DNA of 64,000 bases from positions 29,412,501-29,476,500 of the forward strand of contig CM060070.1 in the NCBI GenBank assembly GCA_030533445.1. The letters are read 5' to 3'. Of this stretch, positions 25,111-37,960 are shown piece by piece. Each line of letters opens with the position of its first letter. Position 1 is the stretch's first letter. Both the position numbers and the translations under genes were made by a program. The notes under the pieces are model-generated. The model searched no databases and was not told the origin of the DNA. It saw only the letters and a program-made list of their open reading frames with translations. This stretch comes from Cyprinodon diabolis. Its lineage: Eukaryota > Chordata > Actinopteri > Cyprinodontiformes > Cyprinodontidae.

Positions 25111-25649
25111 GATTTCACGTGATCACCGGAAAAAACACGACATCAGCTGAAGTACCGTCTTGACAAAAAGGAAGCTTTTGATTTATTGAGTGGAAACACC
25201 ACTTTAATGTTCGCCGAAGTAGTAAAAAACTCCTAAAGATGTACGTTCCAATGTAATTAGGAGATACTATCCATGACAACCTCACTTCCTGTCCTCTTTC
25301 ACATTCAACAGGCAGCGGGTAATTGCAGTCTTAGAACACTGGAGGGCGCTGTTTCCTCTAAATCAATATGCTACAAAGGACGCAATAGTTAGACCTCAAT
25401 ATCAGAAAATCTGACATTTATTTAATTAAATCATCCCCCCCCCCAAGGCATCATTTAACTGATTGCCTCTATGTGAAGCTGTTTCAACTAAAAAATATAA
25501 TTACATGTTTAAATATAAAGATTTTATGAAAACACCCGTCACAAAAGCACAGGTTGGATTTTATGGCTCATATCCTTCAAACAGATTTATATGAAGGAAA
25601 AAAAGTTGCCTATATTCCATCCTGATACTTTGGGCTTTGTATAGACATT
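25111..25649. other. Upstream flank of elovl8; nothing recognised
   Basis: AT-rich sequence with a short C-run near 25436-25444. No exon, repeat family or structured element was recognised here. Confidence 0.4.
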
Positions 25650-26200
25650 AAAATGGATCCAACTGAGACTTTGGTTAATTTAAATCAATGTAATCTTAAT
25701 GAAAACCAGCCACTGTTCTACAACTGTGTTTTTAATGGGATGGAGGCACACTGCCTGTGGTTTCACATTGTTGGGTGGGTGTGTCTCCTCTGGTTCACCA
25801 TGTTTCATTGTTGTTGAGATTTGGCCAGGCCATTTCTCAAGCACAGCGGTATAATAATTATTAAACCAGGAGCACTGAATTCTGACTTCATAAAAAAGAC
25901 TTGGCTGATGCCAGCGGTTAAACGACACCCTTAATCCCAACTGACTTACAGTGCCTTTGGCCTTTTTTGGGACCTTGACTTCCTAACGAAAGAGCAAGGC
26001 GACTTTGGACCACTGAGCATCTATGGGCTAAGATAAGGCTGATCTGATTTCCCTGATCCAAGGTGCTTAACGCAGTAAATAAGGCAGTTATAGCTCATGT
26101 TGGTTGTGATCTGGCATTGGGAAAATCTAGAACAAAAATGTCTATGATAGAGCTAAAGCTTTGGCCTCTTTATACGTTCATAGAAGACAATCATGCACAA
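25650..26200 (+). pseudogene. Decayed Tc1-like element
   Basis: The block at about 26100-26200 is clearly the same sequence as the reverse complement of 19900-20070 (GGCATTGGGAAAATCT, GATAGAGCTAAAG, TGCACAACATATC). It encodes a broken catalytic region of a Tc1-like transposase. The part from 25650 to 26100 has transposase-like pieces in several frames with many stops. The outer ends are uncertain. Confidence 0.55.
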
Positions 26201-26238
26201 CATATCCTCTGACATAAAATGTGAGCTGGCTAGGAGCT

Positions 26239-26565
26239 CCTCTGCCTGGATGTGTCTTTCCTGGACGGGTCACCTGTATCTCTGTATCTCTGCTTCTGTC
26301 TCCTTGAATCCCAGTCGGCCTCAGCAGATGGCCGCTCACACTGAACCTGGTTCTGCTGGAGGTTTCTTCCTGTTAAAAATGAATTTTTCCTTTCCACTGT
26401 CACTAAAAGCATGCTTGGTTAAGGGACTGCTGAAGAGTCAGTGAGTTGATGAAATCAGATGGTTTTCCTTAGATAGAAAACTTTAAACCAATCTGACTGT
26501 ATGATCTGGTTGAATTTTCTCTGTAGTGCCTTGAGATGATGTGTTGTGAATTGGTGCTATTGAAA
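26239..26565 (+). repeat. Old L2 3'-UTR fragment, inverted
   Basis: This is a diverged copy of the L2 3' end, on the plus strand. Landmarks shared with 1567-1870 are CAGATGGCCGCTCACACTGA, GGTTTCTTCCTGTTAAAA, TTTTCCTTAGATAGAAAA and GCCTTGAGATGA. It is older than the copy at 24001-24275, judging by the number of mismatches. Confidence 0.75.
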
Positions 26566-28262
26566 TGTCAAAGCTTTGTGACTTTCCCTAAAACTTTTTA
26601 ATTGGGTTTGCTTACAATCCTCGACATAACTTACTTCTTATGGTGTTAGAAAACACAAAAATGTTCCTGTACTATGACATAAAATGTATTGGTGTATAAT
26701 ACATCTAACATCATAATCACTCCATCTTCACAAAGCTTCTATTATCCATGTTGCTTGTAGAAAGTTTTTCCTTCTGCACTGATTGCCAAGTTTCCTTTGA
26801 AAGCCAGATTTTAATCTCACCAGTAACTTTACTGGGGTTGAAAACAGATATTGAGAAATCAACGATCCACAAACACTGTGGACGTCAGACATGTTGCATA
26901 CATAAACAAACGGTCAATTATCTCTGGGCAGCATGTAGATGTGGAAAAACCTTGGAGTCTGTGCTATTTCACCATCTGCCAGATAATTTAGCGACGCTGT
27001 GTCTTCTGAACACTATGAAATAAATAGATATATTTTGAAGATGGGTAACTAGAGGTCTTAATTTCAACTGGGAAATTCTTATTTCTCACCACCTGGATAA
27101 TTATCATTGATGATTAGTTTATTATACCCTTATATTACCTGCCTGTTGCGTGTCAGAACTGATGTTTTCCCCAGTAGTTTACTTAATAAGGACAGTTCCT
27201 GTCTGGATATACAGTCATCTTCATTCTGTACGTGGCAGTTATTTGTGAATGGAATGAGAGCGGTGTCCTTCAGCTAAGAACAAAGTGTAATATTTTGATA
27301 AGGCTGGAGCCATGGAGGTCTCCTCATCTGCAAACATCTATGATGTTGCGTACTGGGGTTGTATAAAATGCTTTAACTGTGAATCATGGCCACTTCACGA
27401 GATGTGAGCCCAGTTGGTAAGCAGCTGGCTTCTGTGACCCTGAGCAACTAGATAGATTTTACAATTACTATTTCTATCAAAATCTATTCTTATGTCTCAG
27501 GGTTATTAACTACATATAAATTATTATGCATTATTTAAAGATTTTGTCCCAAGTAATCTTTTTCAGGAAAAACAACCTGAGAAAGTTTCAAGCTATAGCC
27601 ACAGAGCTTTCCTTTAACAACCAATAACTTAAAAAGGAAAAAAAAAGTCATCTTAGCATAATAAAAACTGATATATGCAGGAACGTTATTTACAAATAAA
27701 CAGTTTTTAAACTTGCTTTGGAAAACATTGATTCAGTAAATGAAAATACAACCAACACTGAATATATTGTATTGCAAGTAAAAAAAACTTGGGTGGAAAT
27801 CACAATTAAGTTTGTCATTTAGATTTAATCACTAACTTCTTGAGTAAATGTCACCAAAGTCATCAATACAAAGTTTAATAGGAATTCTTCTAAATATTTC
27901 CACTTCTGACCAAAATCTGTTGGCATATTCCTTGAAATCCATCCAAATTTACCTAGTCTGAGAATAAACGGGCCGTATTCATTTGTATTCATATCTCCCA
28001 AATGAATTTACTACAATGCATAAAAGGGTATCTTTGAGAGGTTAACAATGACAATAGGTGTTTTTCAGTCACATGCCTGCAATTTAATCCTTAACACTTT
28101 TTATTATTATGAGGATTAGATTTCAAATTTATAATAAAAACATGAAATAATCTACATATAGTCCTATATGAATATACAGAGGGTATAAAAAATGTCACTT
28201 GATTAAAAATCTCTAGTTTTAAAGAAACTCCAAATCTAACATGATGGACAGCCGTAGGGACT
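26566..28262. other. Intergenic between elovl8 and mutyh
   Basis: Mostly AT-rich sequence without exons. A stretch at about 27096-27185 matches one half of the small inverted-repeat element at 50904-51054 (GATAATTATCATTGA, CCTGCCTGTTG, GTCAGAACTGATGTTTT). A minus-strand AATAAA at 28105-28100 is a candidate mutyh polyadenylation signal, about 160 bases after its stop. Confidence 0.45.
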
Positions 28263-31200
28263 CTAGCTGTCTTCTTCTTCTTCTTTTTTTACAGGTTTAA
28301 AGAAGGAACTCAGAGATCGCTGTCTCCCTCCATCAGCTGCAGTCATTCTACTCTTCTTTGTTCTCTGTGACCTCTTGCCGTCTTTTAGACCTTCAGGCTT
28401 TTGTCTTTTTCCATCCTAAGGAAGACAAGCAGAGACATATGATACATGTAACCGAGAGTATGATAATTATCAGATATTTGCTTCACACAAAGAGATCTGG
28501 TCAGGCTATGAAAAGGGTAACTATTTAAGCGACTTACCTTTGAGTTTTTGTCCTTCAAACTGTTCACAGAATGAAAGAGCTTCAGGATCTGCAGAAAGGT
28601 GGAAACATTACCAGCCATATGGTAAGCATAGAACACACAGTACAATAATAAGCATCAAAGGGTCCTTTTATTAATCAGCACATTTTGATATCCTGATGAA
28701 AAATGCAAACCCCCCAAAAAACAATTCTTATTCCTGCTAATCTGTATTGGGGTTGTCTTTAGTAGCTGAAATATTGTCTTATTTCAAATGCCTATTATCT
28801 AATTATCTTATTTTACGGAAAAAAATACTCCATTGGCAAATTACCTTATTTACCAACTCAAATTAAGGCTAGATACACTTAATTTAAGAAATATTGATCA
28901 ATTTCTAGATTGTTTTTGCAGAGCGCAGACCACCACACAGCAGATTTTGCTACAAATTGTGACTTCCAGACATAATTAAAATTCGCACACAATCTGGATC
29001 ATTACCAAACTTTGATGAATTGTTCCTTGGCATGGCATGCCACCCTCTGATTTAGTGGGGAACTGCTTGTTCTGCAAAATATCTCCTCATGATGTCAGAG
29101 GTTTAATTGATTCTTTTCTTGGCATGAGGGACAGCTCTGATAAAAATTTCATTAAAGTCCATCCATAACTTTTTAAGTTATGCTGTACACAGACAGACAG
29201 AAAAGCATACAAATTCTCCATGGCTAAGAGAATAATTAGCAGCATATCAGTGGTAGGCAATGAATTCAATGCAAGCACAAACCTTCTTCAGCCCTGTGGA
29301 CACGGCAGCTTCCTGTAGGCCAAATCCAGATATCCATTTCTCCTTTTCAGTCTGTAGTTGTGTAGCATCCTTCTCCTTTAAGCACAGACTGTAAACTACG
29401 TAGGTCTGATGAATGTGGGAGAAGATGTGCACCACCTAGAGGCAGACAGTGAGGAGATGGCTGCAGAGAAAAAGGCTCTCTTGCAATGGAAAAGGGTGTG
29501 AAAGATTGGTGATAAAGATCCAGCTTACCTCTCCCATATACTGGAGTAAATGTTCATTCAAGCAGCTTCTTAGTATTCTGTTGACTTCTTCACACAGCGC
29601 CTTCCTATGTTTCACCTCAGCGTTGGAGTCCTGCTGTAGCAGACTGGGGAACTCCCACAAACCTGCCAGCAAACCTGCAAACACAAACATCACTGTTTGA
29701 TATGAAATTAAATCAAGCAGGGAGGCGCGGGAGGGAGCACTGACAGATGGACCTCAGATCTTTAGGTTGTTTTTTTTTCCCTTAAGTCTCGCTTCAGGAT
29801 GGAAAAGATGAGATCATGCAGCGCTGACCTTTGTCTGGTCTCTGTACCAGTAGATACTCCTCGCCATCTTCTCCGGGCCTGGTGACCACGCAGGTCAGCG
29901 TTCGCTCCACCCGGGGAGCTTTCTTGGCTGGCTTTCTGGGGAAGTTCTGGACGCCCAGCTGATAGTCCCACGGCTCCGAGGGACACAGGGAACAAGCTCC
30001 ACTGTGCTCTGAGGAAACTGTGGGTCATTAAGAGGATTTAACTCGTGTCCAAAAGTTGAGCTGAACCATAGGTGTTTACAGCCCTTTTTTTTTATACTGT
30101 AAGCGCTTCTAAAAGACAATTTAGAAAACACTATAAAAGTGTAAAAACTATACAGTACTTGGTTAAAAGTTATATTTAACCCCTTTGTCCCTAAAATGGT
30201 TTGATCCATTGTCCTACCTGAGCATTCTGCTGTGAGAGTGAGAGTGTCTGGCTTTAAGCAGTATATAATTCACAGAGCTTATACTTAAAGGTATAGTGTA
30301 GGATGTTCTTTTTCTGGGTGGATCCTCAAAATAAGTGGTGCTCCTAATTTTCAGTCATTCCTTTGATATATTTATGTAAGGCCGTCCAACGTGCTTGTCC
30401 CCATTTTCACTTATCAGTAGTGAGTCTGACATGGTGGAAAAATGGCAAATCTTTTTTTGTAAATTAAGCTGGTATTAGCGATGCAAACATTAACTTTTAA
30501 ACAGAGCGTGCACGAGGAGAAATGGGATTGTGCATGCTCTCACACGCATTTAATAGGCGTTCCCTCTTGGGAGAAGGTACAGGGTTTTTTTTTTTAAAGT
30601 GAAGATGGCGGGTCTTTTTAAAAATTCATCAAAATCCTCCACTATACCATTAAGTAGGATTATTACTCTTATTATTCTAGTCTTTGTTAAATTTTCAAAG
30701 TCCAAAGCATTGGAAATCAAACATCTAATCTAAAACAGAAGAGAGGGCGGGTCTTTTCAAGAATTTGCAAAAATCCTCCACTATACCTTTAATGCAAACT
30801 CTTTATAAAGATTACTAGCCCTCCTGTTTGCTGCGCTTAAATTTAGGTTACTCTTTATTTAATGGCAGGATTTAGCTAACATTACAGGTGTTCAGTACCG
30901 CAGCCCTGTTTAAACTGGAATAAGAGAAGCTAGCTGCTGTCATATGCCAAGGTGCTAATATTGACAAGATATTAGCACATTTGTGTAGAGAGCCTCATCA
31001 AGTACATCTGATAGCTTGAAAAAAAAAAGAGTCAGATTTAGCTAAGAGTAGCCTGCGTCAATGTTTATATCTCTAATTAGATCTGAAACACAGTTTGGTT
31101 ATGTGCCTCTAGCAGCAGGAAGACAACTTCATGTATTAATATCATTCATATTGTGTGTTTGTGTACAGTTGTGCTTGAATATAGTGTAAAAAAAAAATCA

Positions 31201-34200
31201 GCTGCCAGTGAAATAAGAAAATAGCTGCTTCTGCTTTGCTTGTCGGTATTTGGCCAAAGTGTTCAGATATGATGTATTAGTTAATGATGGAGCAGTGATT
31301 GGCAAAAGGAACTGAGCAAGTTTCAAAGATGTAGAAAATATGTAAAAAACAGTGATATTAATCTTGCCTGGCCAGAGGACTCTGTGGATTCTCGGCACCC
31401 CTAAACCTCTGACCCTAGAATTGCCCCTGAGCTGAAAGCAGGAGACTTACTGCAGTCTTCGATATCTGGAATTTCAAGCTTTCCTAAAAGCTTCTTCGCA
31501 TTTTGCTCCTGTTTTAAATGAACCTGCACAAAAACACAAATGAAAAGCTTTTACTACATTAGAGAATTTCCTCCACCCCCCGAGCTTCAACAGTGAGGCA
31601 ACCTTGTGATACGAGTGACAGTGAGACTGGACAGGACACTGGCTGCACAGGGGTCCTTTGGGGGTGCAGACTCGTGCTCCCAGCTCCATCATGGCCTGGT
31701 TGAAGTCTCCAGGCCTCTTTGGATCCACCAGCAAATTAGCAAGACTCCTGAAAAATAAATAAGTACTCAGCAGAGGGTATTAGGATCACTGCTTAATTAA
31801 ATGTCAATCTAAAGCGCACCAAAGAGCCTCTGTTACTGGGGGACTCGTGCTGTCAGCTCCAATGGCCCTCAGTCGACACAGCACCCGAATCACATTCCCA
31901 TCTACGGCACCAGTGACCTGAGAGGAGATGGTACCAGGGAAGGGAAGTTAATAATGAAGCTATACTTTTTAAATAACACCTATTCTGGTAAACGTTAAGG
32001 AATTATTATGGTTTCGCAGTTCATTCCTAAAGCTATCCAATACCTCATGGACCGGATTTTTTATTACAGCTCTAGCATTTCAACTTAAGACTTAGACAGA
32101 TTGATTTTGTCATTTTGTACACACAAGTGTAAACAAAAATACATTTGGTTAAGAACAGCTCTGTAGACAATTTCATTCTTTTAAAAGGCAGCCTTAAAAA
32201 AAAAGTAAAAAAAAATCATATGTTTATATGTAATATAAACATATGACTGTATATTTATAGTTCTAACATTTTCATTTTTTTATAATGAAATATAATACAA
32301 TAAAATAACCAATTTTACATGACAGATTTAGAAAATCTTTTCTATTTTAAATCTAATTGAACTCCTAGTTGTTCATATGAAAATCGAGGAATCAGTGGAA
32401 TTCATCTTGGGGAACCAGAATAAAAGGGGGTGAGCAGAAATACAGTTTTCAGATTTTTATTTTAAAAAAAAATCTAAACACCATGCATTTTTTTCCTTCC
32501 ATTTCACAGAAATAAATTGTTTGGTTTCACATTGGAGTTTTTATCTTAAAATATGAGAACAGCTCTGAAATCTTTCTGAAGAAACTTAAAGGTATACTGT
32601 AGGATGTTCTTTTTCTGGGTGAATCATCTAAATAAGTGGTCCTCCTAATTGCCAATTATTCTGGTGATATGTTTACATAAGGCTGTTCTATGTGCCCGTC
32701 CCCAGTTAGCTATCTTTTTCTGCGCATGCGCACTTTCAGGCATGAGCTATGGTTTCAGCCAGTCATTGAAGCTCATTTTTCTCACCTCGCTTCTTTAAAA
32801 ATGACTGAGCATCATAAGAGAAAAAGTATCTACTAAGTGTATGAGAAGAAAAAAAAAGGCCTCAGAAGAGAGAAACAAGACCAGAGTGTTTTTGGGAGAT
32901 TCTTTCATGCGAAAACATACATTTAAAGAACACGACAGGGCTCCCACTGATGCATCGGTTGCAAAGTTTCTACTCGATGGTAAAGCTTGGCATGCTATTT
33001 GGAGAAATCCATTTCATATCACTGCTACTAAAGGGCTCTTGCATGCTCTCGCACACGTTTAATAGTGCTTCCCTCTCGGAAGCAGGTACAGGGTTGTGCA
33101 AGTGCATTTCCTTTTAAAGTGAAGAGGGCAGGTCTCTTAAAAAATTTTGTATAATCCTCCACTACACCTTTAAAATTTGACCAGGACTAATATTAATATT
33201 TCTGATTGTCATTTTTACTGCAGTACAGAGTAAGGATATTAGACTTCTATGTAAAACATAAAGTGTTAAACTTAAAAATAAAAGTCTAATTTGACAAATT
33301 GACTTGTAAGACCTATCAGATAAACTCTAAAGGAAAAGGTTGGAAAAGTTTCCAAGTTTCAACTACTTTTTTTATTTTTATTTTATTACAGTTCTAACTT
33401 TTATAATGGTGAGGTTAAAATCAGTATATATTTTTTAGATGTTTTACTTTTAAAACTAAAATAAAAAGAGAAAAAATAAATTATTTCAGAGGGAATAAAT
33501 AATGACCCGATTGATTTTGATAAACCATTTAATAGGCTTTTTAGACTCAGTAGTATTGTGTGAGGCAAGTCAAGAACTAAAGCTAATTAGAATCTTTTAC
33601 GATGCACTAAGTGTCTAACTGCGAAATGTTTAGTGACGTTAAGAAAGGACAGTGTGTCAGAGCAGCATTTTTTTTCATTGACCCACAGCAGCTCCAGTCA
33701 CTGCACCAACCTGCCCCAGAGCAATAGACCCTATGGCTGCAGCCGTGTAGCGTCCAACGCCAGGCAACTGTTTCAGCAGGTCCTCAACAGTCCGAGGCAT
33801 TTGTCCCTCTAGCTCTGAGACGACCTGAAGGAAAACATCCAGTAAAAACAAATGATCACATCAAAGTACTACAGAGCTACTGGAAAAGTATATTTATTAC
33901 AAGCAGCACTCAAACATTTTATTATGGATGCACCTTCTGGGCTCCTTCATGCAGCCTTCTTCCTCTGGAATAGTAGCCGAGCCCCGCCCACATCTGGTTT
34001 ACCTCCTACACACACAAAAAAAAAAGAAAAATAAATCTATTTATTACATCTAAAAAGAAAGACCTTTCTGCATGCATTGGTTCAAACAAGTACCTCTATT
34101 GTAGCAGAAGCTAGATCCTGCACTGTGGGCCACCTCTGCAGCGTAAAATATGCAGCATTGTTATTAGACTTCACAAAGGATTGTTCAAATGTTAGATAAG

Positions 34201-35801
34201 GTACCAGACTTTCACATACTCACCTTCATCCATCTGTTATAGTAGTCTTTGACTGTTGCAACTTGGGTCTGCTGTAGCATTATTTCTGAAACCCACACTG
34301 ACCCAAAGGATAAACTATTTACAGATCAACATCAACGAATGCATTAAATCGCAGTAAAAATTTGTATTGATTTTCTTGAACCCATCCATTTTTATTACCT
34401 GCATATGTCCTGATGTTAATGTCTGATTCTGTTAGAGCCTAGAGAACACACACAGAGAGTCAGGCAGGACTACTTTTACATTACAGATGCTTAATCAAGA
34501 AGATTACAATTGTTATGGTAAGAATGGAAACCCCTGTAATTCATTATAAGTCAAAGAGCTTTGAAAACATTTGTACATTTATAGCAAATCAGGGTCATTA
34601 ATGCCCAGCTGATTCAGGCTAAATAGTTTGGATGGTCCTTGATTGCTTTTTTGTTTGTTTGTTTTTTTACATAAAACCTGCACTTATTAACACTAGTAAG
34701 CCCTAAAAAAAAAAGAAAAAAAAAAGACTAAACTAAATGAAAAATAAATAATTGTGAACAAGCATGACAATTAAAACAAAATGTTAGAGTATTTTTTGTT
34801 ATTGCAAAATTAGCACAAAATAAAACATATCTATGCAGATAAATTATTTTAAATAACAATAACATCACCAAACTAACAGTTCTATTAGACTGCAGTGTTT
34901 ATACATCAGCAATAAGTTGACAGTTATAAAGTGTAAAGTAGAGATTTAAAAATGCCAATAATAATAATTTACAAGAGTCCTCCATGGCAGCTCTCTCTTC
35001 TCTCGGTCATACCAGCGAAGGAGCTGAGATCGCAGCTGCACAACCTCAGCAGGATCAGAGAATGAGTGATATGAAGAAGATGGACACAAAGTGTCTGGCT
35101 CTGGATGGGATGGAAAACATAAAGCAAAAAAAAAAAAAATCAAACAAAACACAATGAAATGTTCCCTGCTTTTAGGCTTTATATGGGGCCAATTGTGACA
35201 TTAGAAGCCATTATGCCATATGATTTCAGAGTCAGCAGTCCATCATGATCTGCTGATCTCCTGTTAATGTAGGAGTAACATTGAAAGTAATCAATATATA
35301 GAGAGATATAGTATTTCTTTAAAGCCAAATTTATATTTTTGTGTGATACCAAGCTTCAGAAACATGAACACAAATAACAGTCTTTGTGTCCATGTGGTTT
35401 GTTATTTGTTGTATTTGTTTTTACATAACAGAAAAATGATAGTCCAATAAAATAAAGCTATTGTATTTGCTGTCATGTGCATAATATTTTTTGCTCATTT
35501 GTTTGTTGTTGCTTTTCTTTAACAGAGGGTCTGCTATATTTTTAAGATGTTTACAGTAGGTTAGAGAGCTAAGAAAAACGAATCCACAATCAGAGCAAAC
35601 TCTTTCCCCTGGAACTGAGGGCTCAGTTAGTGCTCCTAAGTTCATGTTCAAACACCACCCAGACTTTTTCTCTTATAATGAAACCAGCGGGGTACCTTGT
35701 TTCAATGATGTTTTTAATCTCTTCCGGGGTTGAATACTTTTTTCCAGCGTCTCCACGCGAGCTTTTTGACCTTTGGCAGCTGCTAATCGTAACCTGCTCA
35801 T
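28263..35801 (-). CDS. mutyh: Adenine DNA glycosylase MUTYH
   Basis: Fifteen coding exons on the minus strand: 35801-35696, 35100-34973, 34438-34399, 34297-34224, 34135-34094, 34005-33934, 33824-33711, 31917-31820, 31747-31603, 31523-31451, 30008-29829, 29674-29529, 29435-29283, 28588-28538 and 28415-28263. They give 524 aa and every junction keeps frame. The enzyme removes adenine mispaired with 8-oxoguanine in base-excision repair. Seen in order: [13 protein letters not shown] with the catalytic Glu (residue 96), the helix-hairpin-helix LPGVGRYTA (from 174), the catalytic Asp in VDGNVIRVL (198), the iron-sulfur cluster Cys 252/259/262/268 (CX6CX2CX5C), the C-terminal NUDIX-like 8-oxoG-reading domain with [11 protein letters not shown], and a PCNA-binding box QRSLSSFF (506-513). 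The start gives a basic N-terminus ([13 protein letters not shown]) suited to the nucleus. No clear mitochondrial form was seen. Confidence 0.97.
30285..30653. mobile_element. TTAA-flanked non-autonomous element, copy 1
   Basis: TTAA stands at both edges (30285-30288 and 30650-30653). The ends are inverted: AGGTATAGTGTAGGAT at the left, and on the reverse strand GGTATAGTGGAGGAT at the right. TTAA duplication is the mark of piggyBac-type insertion. No transposase frame is present. It sits in the mutyh intron between exons at 30008 and 31451. A detached extra right end lies at about 30730-30792. Confidence 0.75.
32586..33173. mobile_element. TTAA-flanked non-autonomous element, copy 2
   Basis: It shares both ends and much of the interior with 30285-30653: AGGTATACTGTAGGATGTTC at the left and, inverted, AGGTGTAGTGGAGGAT at the right. 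The shared interior includes GCATGCTCTC, GGTACAGGGTT and TTTTAAAGTGAAGA. TTAA lies at 32586-32589 and 33170-33173. It is longer than copy 1, with additional sequence between 32720 and 33010. It lies in the large mutyh intron between 31917 and 33711. Confidence 0.75.
35310..35480. repeat. Dispersed repeat, member 1
   Basis: It aligns along its length with 36870-37080. Shared words are TTTCTTTAAAGC, CAGAAA.ATGAACA, TCTTTGTGT.CATG and GTTTTTACATAA. It lies in the first coding intron of mutyh. No ends or target duplication could be defined. The family is not recognised. Confidence 0.5.
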
Positions 35802-35884
35802 TATTGAACTCTGCAAACAGGAGATAAATACTGTGTTCTAAATAAAATAACCATGGATTCCCCTCAGAAATGCATTGCATCTCC

Positions 35885-35975
35885 CGCCACCTTCACAGAG
35901 AACGGCTAATGCTCGTCCAATCAGCGGTAAGGAAATAAAGCGCAATAGCGGCGTCACATCCGAGGGGCGGGACTA
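35885..35975 (-). promoter_or_regulatory. mutyh: mutyh promoter region
   Basis: Directly upstream of the mutyh start lie CCAATCAGCGG (a CCAAT box) and GGGGCGGG (a GC box), with CpGs in an otherwise AT-rich neighbourhood. No TATA box is apparent. This is the expected make-up of a housekeeping repair-gene promoter. No gene is seen close by on the other strand. Confidence 0.55.
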
Positions 35976-37469
35976 AATAAACGAAGCACTTTTACAGCTC
36001 ATCCTAAAATCTCAATAAAGAAAATCGCCACAAAAAAAATAAATTAATAAACAAACAAAGCATGTAATAAGACTGAGTGATGAGAAAGGCTGCGAATTTA
36101 TGTGTAGTTAAACCTGCGGGGTTTTATTCAATAATATAGATATTAAAGTAGATTTATACCTGAAATGTTCCTGGGTTATACTTTACATAGGTTGTAAAAC
36201 TTACCTATAAAACTTTACCCATTACTACTAAACCAATCAAATGGGAAGAATAAAAACATGAGTTATAAACATTTATCGCATAAAATACAGTACTAAGTTC
36301 CACTTCAACATCAAATAAAATCATAAAGTAAAAAAAAAAAAAAAAAAAAGACAAATTACGACCAAAATTCATAAGTATAGCTAGTGCCTAAAATTATGAA
36401 TTTATTGTTTGTCATGATTTATGGTTACTTGTAATCAATCATTGGTTGCTTTTAAAATGTATGCCTCAAACTGTGATATTATTCAGCTTTTTCATAAAAT
36501 AATTAAAATATTTTATCCTCATGTTTAAATTCTGTAAATATAAAAAAGAAGATTAAGTTTTCCATCTAATTGGCAGTCAGCTTTGTTACAATTAAAATAA
36601 AAAAACAAACGTGACAATGAGCAGGATGAATCAGGATTTTTCATAAATGACTAGATATTTTCTAACCTTAAAATTAGATTATTATGTTGACACATTAGCT
36701 TTGTTCAAGTGCAAAATCTTTGCTCTTCTTTCATTCTCGTGTTATTTTATAAAATTATTGTCTTTGATCTCGTGAAATAAAATTAAAACATTTTTCATAT
36801 TTGACTTGTTTTAGTGACAAGAAGCTCCCAATCAGGGCTGCAAACAGGATGGAGAAAGTGCTTATCAGTAAAAAGTATTTCTTTAAAGCTATATTTATCT
36901 ATTTTTTGTAAAACAAAACATCAGAAATATGAACAAAATAAAAAAATAACTGACTCTTTGTGTTCATGGGCAACCATGCGGTTTTTAATCTTTGTTTTTC
37001 TTTTTACATAAGAGAGAAATTACAGTTGTTTGAGCTGTCCTATGCACAATATATTTTATTATTTGTTCTAACCACTTTTACACCCTCTGTTTAAACGGGC
37101 TTCTGATGTGCAGCTAAACAGACAAAGCAAAGGAAGTGTTGAAATCATTATAAACCAGATGGGGTTGTGTTTCAAAGCAAAGTAAATCTACCCTCAATGC
37201 GAGGGTTGCTTTTATTTGAGAATCATTGTGCTCTCTTTCGTCCACTGCATGCAGAAGTAGTTGGATCTCTCCAAATTTTGTAGGCAGTGTTTAAGAAGAA
37301 ACATATGCAATGCCTACATCTATTAAGAATCCATAGAATAAAGGGGTTTATAAATGAGCTAACATTAAAAGAGACTGGTAAATAGAGAAATATAGTAGTA
37401 GTCTTTTTTAAGTACATATCCTTGCAAAAGTAATCTTGATTTCTAAACTATCATTATATTTATTATTAT
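35976..37469. other. Intergenic between mutyh and the LGALS3BP-like gene
   Basis: AT-rich, with a poly-A run at 36330-36348. The second member of the dispersed repeat (36870-37080) is the only structured feature. I looked for a signal-peptide exon for the downstream gene and found none that splices convincingly. Confidence 0.4.
36870..37080. repeat. Dispersed repeat, member 2
   Basis: It matches 35310-35480, about 1.5 kb away in the same orientation. A hydrophobic peptide readable from the ATG at 36976 lies inside the repeat and has a diverged counterpart in member 1 without the ATG, so it is not a gene start. Confidence 0.5.
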
Positions 37470-37850
37470 TATTCATCCATCCATTTTCCATCACGCTTTA
37501 TCCCTGCTGGGGTTGCAAGGGGTGTTGATGCCTTTCTCCAGCTGTCAATGGATGAGAGGTGGGGCACACCCTGGACAGGTCACCAATTTATCGCAGGGCA
37601 ACACAGAGACAAAAAGGACAAACAACCATTCACGCACACACTCACAGCTAAGGAGAATTTTGGAGAAGTAAATTAACCTAACAGTCATGTTTATGGACTA
37701 TGGGAGGAAGCCTGAGTACCTGGAGAGAACCCACTGATACACAGGGAGAACATGCAAACTCCATGCAGAAAGACCTCAGGCCAGGAATCTAACCCCAAAC
37801 TTTCTTGCTGCATGGCAGCAGTGCTACCTACAGCTCCACTGTGCAGCCTA
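37470..37850 (-). repeat. Teleost dispersed repeat of the CATCCATCCATTTTC type
   Basis: The stretch begins CATCCATCCATTTTCCATC and runs through ACACCCTGGACAGGTCACC, AACCATTCACGCACACACTC, TTAACCTAACAGTCATGTTT and GAACATGCAAACTCCATGCA. I know this series from a very common interspersed repeat of fish genomes. The strand is arbitrary. A 90-base piece of the same family occurs at about 52415-52505. TTA-type microsatellites flank it at 37455-37470 and 37850-37873. Confidence 0.7.
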
Positions 37851-37960
37851 TTATTATTATTATTATTATTATCTTCATCATCATCTAACAGGTATAGGTC
37901 TGAAAGGTGTACCATGCATTTATGTTAACCTCCTGACTCATTATTTTGTACCTGAACAGC

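Noticed and set aside
35885..36000. Bidirectional promoter shared with a TOE1-like neighbour, as in mammals
   Set aside because: No coding exon resembling TOE1 is found on the plus strand downstream of the promoter.
36976..37011. Short hydrophobic peptide (MRFLIFVFLFT) considered as a signal-peptide exon for the LGALS3BP-like gene
   Set aside because: It is followed at once by a stop, has no donor, and lies in a dispersed repeat whose other copy lacks the ATG.
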